This document shows positions 1 to 7,153 of a DNA stretch of 15,100 bases, in pieces. Source of the stretch: DASPKO01 sp035628055 (GTDB lineage Bacteria > Planctomycetota > Phycisphaerae > Phycisphaerales > UBA1924); the NCBI GenBank assembly GCA_035628055.1, contig DASPKO010000078.1:1-15100 (forward strand), read 5' to 3'. The notes beneath the pieces were generated by a model, which was not told the origin of the DNA, ran no database searches, and saw only the letters and a program-made list of their open reading frames with translations. Made by a program: the position numbers and the translations under genes. The first letter of the stretch is position 1. Each line of letters begins with the position of its first letter.

Positions 1-1
1 G

Positions 2-688
2 TTCGCCACCATGGGCACCGAGAGCAGCATCAAGGGGGCCCCGGCCAGCTATGGCACGAAGCTCATGGGGGTGCACGGGCACGTCGCCCGCCCGGGCATC
101 CTGGAGCTGGACCTGGGAATCCCCCTGCGCACGCTCGTCGAGGAGTTCGCGGGCGGCATGCGCGGCGGTAAGCGCTTCAAGGGCGCGATCCCGGGCGGGG
201 TCTCCATGGGCATCCTGGGACCGGACCAGTACGAGGCCGAGCTCGACTTCGACATCGGGCGCAAGTACAACGTGCTGGGGCTGGGGACGGCCTGCCCGAC
301 GGTCTTCGACGAAGACACGGACATGGTGGCGGTAGCGCGCAACATCGCGCGGTTCTTCAAGCACGAGAGCTGCGGGCAGTGCACGCCCTGCCGGGAGGGG
401 AGCGGGTGGCTGTACCAGCTCCTGTGCCGCATCGAGGAGGGGCAGGGGCGGACCAAGGACCTGGACCTGGCCCTGGAGATCGCGACGGGGATGGGGACGA
501 TGCCGGGGACGACGATCTGCGGGCTGGCGGACGGGAACAACTGGGCGGTGCGGACGATCATGAACAAGTTCCGCGGCGAGTTCGAGGCCCGGGTGCGGCC
601 GAGCTTCGTTTCGTTGGGAATCCGGCGCGAGGGCGGGGCGGGGAGCATGGTCGGCGACGCGGAGCACCGGGTACCGACGGCGAGCTGA
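2..688 (+). CDS. nuoF: NADH-quinone oxidoreductase subunit F, 3' part (N-terminus lies before the window)
   Basis: NuoF is the peripheral complex I subunit that binds NADH and FMN and passes electrons to an iron-sulfur cluster (N3). The reading frame is open at the window's left edge, so the FMN/NADH-binding N-terminal domain is missing here. The ATG at 11 is internal, because coding sequence continues before it (F-A-T-M-G-T-E). Visible are the SLBB-like segment (GVHGHVARPG, 95-124 or so) and the N3 cluster ligands in ESCGQCTPCREG, with cysteine codons at 371, 380 and 389 and the fourth cysteine at 518 (TTICGLADG). That is the expected C-x2-C-x2-C...C pattern. The C-terminal tail after 600 is short and low in complexity. 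The loop GVSMGILGP...GLGTACPT differs from the common proteobacterial version but keeps the same framework. nuoG does not follow, so the local nuo set ends or is split here. Identification is firm. Confidence 0.96.
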   Translation, partial: FATMGTESSIKGAPASYGTKLMGVHGHVARPGILELDLGIPLRTLVEEFAGGMRGGKRFKGAIPGGVSMGILGPDQYEAELDFDIGRKYNVLGLGTACPTVFDEDTDMVAVARNIARFFKHESCGQCTPCREGSGWLYQLLCRIEEGQGRTKDLDLALEIATGMGTMPGTTICGLADGNNWAVRTIMNKFRGEFEARVRPSFVSLGIRREGGAGSMVGDAEHRVPTAS

Positions 689-702
689 GCGGGCCCGGCT
701 AA

Positions 703-726
703 GGAACCGCCGGGGTCGTTCCGGCG
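703..726 (+). other. GC-rich inverted repeats after nuoF, possible weak terminator
   Basis: Two mutually exclusive inverted repeats lie in the 51-bp gap between nuoF and the next gene: GGAAC (703-707) with GTTCC (718-722), and CGCCGG (708-713) with CCGGCG (721-726). No T-run follows, so this is not a standard Rho-independent terminator. It could slow transcription or be chance in very GC-rich DNA. Confidence 0.25.
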
Positions 727-739
727 CAGCCCCGGGTAC

Positions 740-1567
740 ATGGACACGCTTGTCTGGTTCGGCGCCCAGGTGCTGCTCGCCGCCGCGGGCGTTGCGCTGG
801 CGCCCGCCCTGGCCCGCCGGCCCAGGCCCGAGTGGGCGACGGCGTGCGTGCTGGCCTTCGCGGCCATGCTGGCCTGGCCGCTTATGCGTTTCTTCCCGGG
901 AGCGGCGATCGGCGTGCTGGGAGCGCCGACGGTCGCCTGCCTCGAGCTCACCGGGCTGGCCATCCCCGCGGCCCTGCTCTTCTCGGTGGCGGGCGCGCAG
1001 TTGCCGCGCGCGTCCGACCGGCGCGCGCTGCGGTTGCTGCTGGTCGTGTGCGCCGTGTACTTCCTTAAGGCCGGGTGGTGGATGGTGGCGCCGGTCGTCG
1101 GCATCGGGGGCGTGCCGGACCTGGGCCCCACGCGTTTCGAGCGTGGAGTCTGCCGCCAGACGACGGGGTATACCTGCGTCGCGTCCTCGCTCGTGACCGC
1201 GCTGCGCGCCCACGGCATCGACGCGCAGGAATCCGAGATGGCCCGTCTCAGCCGGACCCAGGTGGGCGGGGGCGCCACAGACTCGCGCGCCCTCTGGGCA
1301 CTTCAGGAGAAGCTCGCGGGCACCGGCCTGGCCGCCCGGTACGCGGCGCTGGACCGCGCGGGCCTCGTGGCGGTGCCCAAGCCCTGCCTGGTGCAGCTCA
1401 ACTGGGGTTTCTTCACGTCGCACATGGTGCCCGTGCTCGCGGCCGACGAGTGGCACGTCACCATTGGCGACCCCCTCGCCGGACGCCGCACCGTCTCCTG
1501 GGAGACTTTCCTCCGCGAGTGGAAGGGCCAGGCGATCGTGATCGACGCGGCGCCGGCGGGGGCGTAG
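740..1567 (+). CDS. Membrane-anchored C39-family-like cysteine peptidase (275 aa)
   Basis: The N-terminal half is hydrophobic, with about four membrane helices (roughly residues 5-24, 33-50, 68-87, 97-117). The C-terminal half (about 134-270) resembles the papain-like C39 fold used by bacteriocin-type leader peptidases. The likely catalytic set is Q140 (oxyanion), C146 in the segment TTGYTCVASSLVTALRAHGI, H228 in TSHMVPVL and D244 in IGDPLAG. The block 'W-x2-F-L-R-E-W-x-G-Q-A-I-V-I-D' (254-269) is typical of the end of these domains. There is no ABC transporter part, so it is not a classical peptidase-exporter. The substrate is unknown. The usual 'DCG' around the active cysteine is 'TCV' here, and activity is inferred. 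The ATG at 740 opens directly before the first helix. No convincing Shine-Dalgarno sequence is visible. It lies 51 bp after nuoF on the same strand and may be cotranscribed with it. Confidence 0.8.
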   Translation: MDTLVWFGAQVLLAAAGVALAPALARRPRPEWATACVLAFAAMLAWPLMRFFPGAAIGVLGAPTVACLELTGLAIPAALLFSVAGAQLPRASDRRALRLLLVVCAVYFLKAGWWMVAPVVGIGGVPDLGPTRFERGVCRQTTGYTCVASSLVTALRAHGIDAQESEMARLSRTQVGGGATDSRALWALQEKLAGTGLAARYAALDRAGLVAVPKPCLVQLNWGFFTSHMVPVLAADEWHVTIGDPLAGRRTVSWETFLREWKGQAIVIDAAPAGA

Positions 1568-1629
1568 CACTACGGCCCGTCCGCCATGCGCCCCCACGAC
1601 GCCGGTGCGCGGGGAGAGCGCCAGCGGGT

Positions 1630-1657
1630 TGTCCGCTTCGAAAAAGACCGCAGGACA
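1630..1657. terminator. Imperfect inverted repeat in the convergent junction, possible bidirectional terminator
   Basis: The 98 bp between the converging C39 gene and typA hold TGTCC (1630-1634) and GGACA (1653-1657), extended inward by GC/GC with one bulged A. The loop contains an A5 run. This is the only stem in the junction that I could find. The run of A/T is inside the loop rather than after the stem, so intrinsic termination is doubtful and Rho-dependent termination is just as likely. Confidence 0.25.
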
Positions 1658-1665
1658 CGACCCCG

Positions 1666-3597
<1,932 letters not shown>

Positions 3598-3661
3598 GGG
3601 CGGCTACTGGTCACCCCGGGGGCGGGCGGCGGTGGTCGGCGGATTGTGGGTGGAGTCCTGA

Positions 3662-3673
3662 CCCGGCGCCGGG
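3662..3673. repeat. Perfect 12-bp palindrome in the typA leader
   Basis: CCCGGCGCCGGG is fully self-complementary and lies in the predicted 5' leader of typA, between its -10-like box and its ATG. It could be a protein site or an RNA hairpin, but palindromes of this size occur by chance in DNA this rich in G and C. Confidence 0.25.
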
Positions 3674-3705
3674 CGCTCCGGCTCGCGGATTCGGGAGAGC
3701 GATTA

Positions 3706-3718
3706 GGGGCGACTATAG
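3706..3718 (-). promoter_or_regulatory. Candidate typA promoter (-10-like TATAGT)
   Basis: On the minus strand the sequence reads CTATAGTCGCCCC, with TATAGT (plus positions 3712-3717) resembling a sigma-70-type -10 box. The same 13 bases precede aspS (5604-5616). No clear -35 element is seen about 17 bp upstream. If used, transcription would begin near 3705 and leave a leader of roughly 107 nt before the typA ATG. Confidence 0.5.
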
Positions 3719-3754
3719 GTTGCGCGGCATCGCCCCGCGCTGTGGGCCCGACGG

Positions 3755-5602
3755 TTACCGCCCGCCAGGACCGCCCTCCCACGTGCTCGTGACGTGCACC
3801 TCGCGGAGCTGCTCCTCCGGCACGGGGCTGGGGGCCCGGGTCAGGAGGTCCGCCCCGATCTGTGTCTTGGGGAAGGCGATCACGTCGCGGATGTTGTCCG
3901 TCCCGCACAGGTGCATGATCAGGCGGTCGAGCCCGAAGGCGATCCCGCCGTGGGGCGGGGCCCCGAACCGCAGGGCCTCGAGCAGGAAGCTGAACTTCTC
4001 CTGGGCCTGCTCGGGAGAGAGGCCGAGCAGCGCGAAGACCTTGCTCTGCACCGCCTGGTCGTGAATGCGGATCGAGCCGCCCGCGATCTCGGAACCGTTG
4101 AGCACGATGTCGTACCCGTCGGAGACGATCGCCCCGATGGTCCCGGTGTCGCCCGGGTCGGCCGCGACGAAGGCGGCCTGCTGATCCTGGCGGGGCGCGG
4201 TGAAGGGGTGGTGCATCGCGGCCCAGCGCCCCGTCTCGGCGTCGCGCTGGAACATGGGGAAGTCGACGACCCACAGGAAGTTCCACGCCGCGCCCCACCC
4301 CGGCACCATCCCCATGTCGCGCGCGACCCGCTGGCGCAGCTCGCCCAGGGCCTTGGTGGCGATGGTCCAGGTGTCGGCGGCGAAGAGGACCGTGTCGCCG
4401 GGCTCGAGCCCCAGGCGCCGCACCAGGTCGGCGCGCACGGGCTCGAGGAACTTGGCGATGCCGGTCTCGAAGGCCGGGCCGGCGCCGCCCGCGCCGGCGA
4501 CGACCTTCACGACGGGAACGCCGCCCGCGCCGAAGGTCTTGACGAACTCGCTGTAGCCGTCGGTGAGCTTGCGGGTGAGCTTCTCCGCCCCGCCGGGCAC
4601 GCGGATGGCCTTGACGACGCCGCGCCCCGGACCGGCGGCCTCCTTGGCGAGGGCCGACCGGAAGACCCCGAACTCGGTGCGGCCCGCCAGGTCCGAGACG
4701 TCGGCGATCTCCAGCCCGTAGCGGGTGTCCGGGCGGTCGATGCCGAAGCGCTCCATGGCCTCGTGGTAGCTGAGCTGCGCCAGGGGAGGGACGTCCACGC
4801 CGAGCACCTCGGCCCAGAGCCGGCGCACGAAGCCCTCCATCACCTCCATGACCTGGGCGCGGCCGAGGAAGGACATCTCGAGGTCGATCTGGCTGAACTC
4901 GGCCTGGCGGTCGGCGCGCGGGTCCTCGTCGCGGAAGCAGCGGCAGATCTGCATGTAGCGGTCGCACCCCGCGACCATCAGGATCTGCTTGAAGAGCTGC
5001 GGGCTCTGGGGCAGGGCGTACCACGAGCCGGGGACGTGGCGCGAGGGAACGATGAACTCACGGGCGCCCTCTGGGGTGCTCTTATAGAGGATCGGGGTCT
5101 CGACCTCGAGAAAGCCGTGCTCGTCGAAGTAGCGGCGCGTGACCTGCATCACGCGATGGCGCGCGCGCAGGATCTCCTGCATGCGCGGGCGGCGCAGGTC
5201 GATGTACCGGTGCCGCAGGCGGGTCTCCTCGGCGGGGAGCTGGGCCAGGTCGTCGGGGAGGAAGGGCGGGTTGTCGGTCTTGTTGAGGATGCGCAGGTCG
5301 CGGACCACGACCTCGACGGTGCCGGTGGCGAGCTTGGGGTTGGCCCCCCCCTTGCGCGGGCGGACGACGCCGGAGGCGGCGATCACGTCCTCGTTGCGCA
5401 CGCCGTCGGCGAGCTCCAGCAGGGCGGGGCTGGACTCGCCGGTCTCGATGACGAGCTGGGTGATGCCGGCGCGGTCGCGCACGTCGAGGAAGATCAGGCC
5501 GGTGCCGTGGTCGCGGTAGGAGTTGACCCAGCCGCAGAGCGTGACGGTCTGGCCGGCGTGCGCGTCGCGGAGCTGGCCGCAGGTGTGGGTGCGCAGGAGC
5601 AT
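3755..5602 (-). CDS. aspS: Aspartyl-tRNA synthetase, bacterial type, probably non-discriminating (615 aa)
   Basis: This class II synthetase charges tRNA with aspartate in the cytoplasm. Domains in order are an OB-fold anticodon-binding domain (about 1-105), class II motif 1 (FLEVETPIL, 164-172), motif 2 (223-245, FRDEDPRADRQAEFSQID...), the bacterial GAD insertion (about 290-420), and motif 3 (GIAFGLDRLIM, 553-563) followed by IRDVIAFPKT. Length and order match bacterial AspRS. In the OB domain the loop reads YRDHGTG (H32) and a later loop reads RKGGANPK (G86 by my alignment). These match the histidine and glycine of the Pseudomonas aeruginosa non-discriminating enzyme, not the leucine and lysine of the E. 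coli enzyme. It may therefore also make Asp-tRNA(Asn) for a GatCAB amidotransferase. That is inference from alignment by eye. The ATG at 5602 is the natural family start (MLLRTHTCGQL). No Shine-Dalgarno is present, and a -10-like box ends only 7 nt upstream. Confidence 0.97.
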   Translation of the reverse strand: MLLRTHTCGQLRDAHAGQTVTLCGWVNSYRDHGTGLIFLDVRDRAGITQLVIETGESSPALLELADGVRNEDVIAASGVVRPRKGGANPKLATGTVEVVVRDLRILNKTDNPPFLPDDLAQLPAEETRLRHRYIDLRRPRMQEILRARHRVMQVTRRYFDEHGFLEVETPILYKSTPEGAREFIVPSRHVPGSWYALPQSPQLFKQILMVAGCDRYMQICRCFRDEDPRADRQAEFSQIDLEMSFLGRAQVMEVMEGFVRRLWAEVLGVDVPPLAQLSYHEAMERFGIDRPDTRYGLEIADVSDLAGRTEFGVFRSALAKEAAGPGRGVVKAIRVPGGAEKLTRKLTDGYSEFVKTFGAGGVPVVKVVAGAGGAGPAFETGIAKFLEPVRADLVRRLGLEPGDTVLFAADTWTIATKALGELRQRVARDMGMVPGWGAAWNFLWVVDFPMFQRDAETGRWAAMHHPFTAPRQDQQAAFVAADPGDTGTIGAIVSDGYDIVLNGSEIAGGSIRIHDQAVQSKVFALLGLSPEQAQEKFSFLLEALRFGAPPHGGIAFGLDRLIMHLCGTDNIRDVIAFPKTQIGADLLTRAPSPVPEEQLREVHVTSTWEGGPGGR

Positions 5603-5603
5603 G

Positions 5604-5616
5604 GGGGCGACTATAG
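5604..5616 (-). promoter_or_regulatory. Candidate aspS promoter giving a leaderless mRNA
   Basis: On the minus strand CTATAGTCGCCCC is followed by C and then the aspS ATG. TATAGT occupies plus positions 5610-5615 and is separated from the start codon by 7 nt, the usual distance from a -10 box to the transcription start. The mRNA would then begin at or next to the A of the ATG. The identical 13 bases lie upstream of typA. No -35 match was found. Confidence 0.5.
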
Positions 5617-5658
5617 AGCCGGGGCACCTCGGGCCGCGGCGGCGTGCGCCGGGACGGG

Positions 5659-5922
5659 TCAGCCGGCCTCGCGCGCCTTGTTGCGGAGCAGGATCACCAG
5701 GCCGACCAGGGCGCTGACGAAGACCGCCGCGTTGGTGAAGACGAAGACGGTGTCGCCGACCATGAGGCTATAAGCGACGAAGCCCGCCGAGGCCGCGAGC
5801 TGGCCGACGAAGAGCCAGCGGCTGACACCCTTGCTCGTGCGCTCGCGGTACTGCTTACGGACCTGCACGATGATGGTGACGAGGAGAATGGCCGAGGCGG
5901 TCCAGCCGACCAGGTCCTGCAT
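5659..5922 (-). CDS. SemiSWEET/PQ-loop-like small membrane protein (87 aa)
   Basis: This small protein has three predicted membrane helices (about residues 3-21, 35-53 and 59-79), the layout of bacterial SemiSWEETs. Those work as homodimers and carry small sugars or similar solutes across the inner membrane. Matches to the family include the basic loop after helix 1 (VRKQYRERTSKGVSRW), an aromatic/tyrosine end to helix 2 (GFVAYSL) and an asparagine in helix 3 (FTNAAVF, N64). The hallmark Pro-Gln of helix 1 is Val-Gln here (V19-Q20). That may mean a divergent transporter or a relative with another role, and the substrate is unknown. The ATG at 5922 was chosen because the sequence upstream in frame is only the antisense of the neighbouring exonuclease gene. 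No Shine-Dalgarno is seen, and GAGACT ends 6 nt before the ATG in a -10-like position. aspS begins 56 bp further on in the same direction. Confidence 0.8.
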   Translation of the reverse strand: MQDLVGWTASAILLVTIIVQVRKQYRERTSKGVSRWLFVGQLAASAGFVAYSLMVGDTVFVFTNAAVFVSALVGLVILLRNKAREAG

Positions 5923-5991
5923 GGAGCGAGTCTCTGCGCCGCGCGGCCGGGCGTGCGCAAGCCTCGGACCGTAAAAACCCGCGCGATGCCC

Positions 5992-5997
5992 TAACAT
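5992..5997 (+). promoter_or_regulatory. Candidate -10 box of the repair operon in the divergent junction
   Basis: The 75 bp between the divergent SemiSWEET-like gene and the exonuclease gene must hold both promoters. TAACAT lies 6 nt before the TTG at 6004 and directly before the TTG at 5998. The spacing to 6004 copies the arrangement at aspS, where a -10-like box ends 7 nt before the ATG. The box is degenerate and no -35 sequence is evident, so confidence is low. Confidence 0.3.
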
Positions 5998-7152
5998 TTG
6001 CCGTTGCCTGCCCGAGCCCCCGATGACCTGCTGGTGCCGACCGATCCGGGCCTGTTCTGCCCGGGCGGGGGCTTCTACGTCGACCCGTGGAAGCCGGTGG
6101 AGAAGGCGGTGGTCACGCACGCCCACGCCGACCACGCGGCGCCGGGGTGCGCGGCCTACCTCGCGAGCCCCGGAACCGCCGCGCTGCTCCGCGCCAAGTT
6201 CGGCGCGGGCACGCCCGTGACCGCTCTCGGGCTCGCGGAGCGTGTGCGCCTGGGCGATCTGTGGATCTCCCTGCATCCCGCGGGGCACATCCTGGGGTCC
6301 GCCTCGGTGCGCCTCGAGCCGGCCCGCGGGCCCGTGTGGGTGGTGACGGGTGACTACCGCGCCACGCCGGACCCATCGGCGGCCCCTCACTGCCGGACCT
6401 GCGAGCCCTACGAGCCGGTGCGCTGCGACGTGCTCGTGACCGAGTGCACCTTCGGCCTGCCCATCTACCGGTGGCGGCCCGACGCCGAGACGTTCTCCGC
6501 GATCAATGGCTGGTGGGCGGGCAACGCCGCCGAAGGGAGGACCAGCCTGCTCTTCGGCTGGGCGCTGGGAAAGTCGCAGCGGCTGCTGGAAGGCGTGGAT
6601 GCCGGCATCGGGCCCATCGGCGTGCACGGGGCGGTGGAGCGGTTCAACGACGCGTACCGCGCCCAGGGCGTGAGACTGCCCGCGGCGCCGCGCGCCACCG
6701 CGGAGTATGCCGTGGCCCTGCGCGGACGCGGGCTGGTCCTCGCCCCTCCGAGCGCCGATCGCTCGGTCTGGATGCGGAAGTTCGGCGAGGTCTCGACGGC
6801 GTACGCCACGGGGTGGATGCAGATCCGGGGGACACGGCGGCGCCGGTCCGCGGACCGCGGCTTTGCACTCAGCGATCACAGCGACTGGGAGGGCCTGCTG
6901 TGGGCGGTGCGGGAGAGCGGCGCCCAGCGCGTGGCGCTCACGCACGGCTACACCGACCCGATGGCCCGATGGCTGGGGGCGCTGGGCCTGGAGACCTGGA
7001 CGATCCCCACGCGCTGGGAGGGCGAGATCGTCGAGACGGGGCAGGGGACGAGCACCGAGCCCGGGAGCGGCCCGGACGCGGACGGGGAGCCGGGCACGCC
7101 CGCGGGGCCGTCCGAAACGAGCCCGGACGGGGCGCCGGCGGGGGGCTCCTGA
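5998..7152 (+). CDS. Ligase-associated DNA exonuclease, metallo-beta-lactamase/beta-CASP fold (384 aa)
   Basis: This is the predicted exonuclease of the four-gene ligase/helicase repair cluster, related to the SNM1/Artemis and CPSF73 nucleases. The metal-binding motif HAHADH (41-46) is intact, followed by HPAGHILGSA (93-102), TGDY (117-120), TECTFGLPIY (148-157), and the late motifs LSDHSDW (291-297) and THGYTD (315-320). It should trim DNA ends using two metal ions. The C-terminal tail from about residue 349 is a disordered Gly/Pro/Ser/Glu stretch. The start is uncertain. The only in-frame ATG nearby (5986) runs into a stop after one codon, so translation must begin at TTG 5998 or TTG 6004, or at a GTG slightly later (DLLVPTDPG). 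Family members start close to this point. The stop codon is 1 bp before the ligase start, so the genes are almost certainly coupled. Confidence 0.93.
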   Translation: MPLPARAPDDLLVPTDPGLFCPGGGFYVDPWKPVEKAVVTHAHADHAAPGCAAYLASPGTAALLRAKFGAGTPVTALGLAERVRLGDLWISLHPAGHILGSASVRLEPARGPVWVVTGDYRATPDPSAAPHCRTCEPYEPVRCDVLVTECTFGLPIYRWRPDAETFSAINGWWAGNAAEGRTSLLFGWALGKSQRLLEGVDAGIGPIGVHGAVERFNDAYRAQGVRLPAAPRATAEYAVALRGRGLVLAPPSADRSVWMRKFGEVSTAYATGWMQIRGTRRRRSADRGFALSDHSDWEGLLWAVRESGAQRVALTHGYTDPMARWLGALGLETWTIPTRWEGEIVETGQGTSTEPGSGPDADGEPGTPAGPSETSPDGAPAGGS

Positions 7153-7153
7153 G

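Noticed and set aside
11..13. ATG at 11 as the start of a short NuoF
   Set aside because: The frame is open to the left edge and the protein lacks its N-terminal domain, so the gene simply starts before the window.
1637..1645. T5 run on the minus strand after typA as an intrinsic terminator
   Set aside because: No stable stem directly precedes the T-run in the direction of typA transcription. The nearby inverted repeat encloses the run rather than preceding it.
3794..5773. A 659-codon plus-strand frame opposite aspS
   Set aside because: Antisense shadow of aspS, with no recognisable domain and biased composition.
6707..7153. Upstream extension of the ligase frame to 6707
   Set aside because: It overlaps the conserved end of the exonuclease in another frame and is Arg/Gly-rich. 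The ligase family N-terminus begins at GTG 7154.
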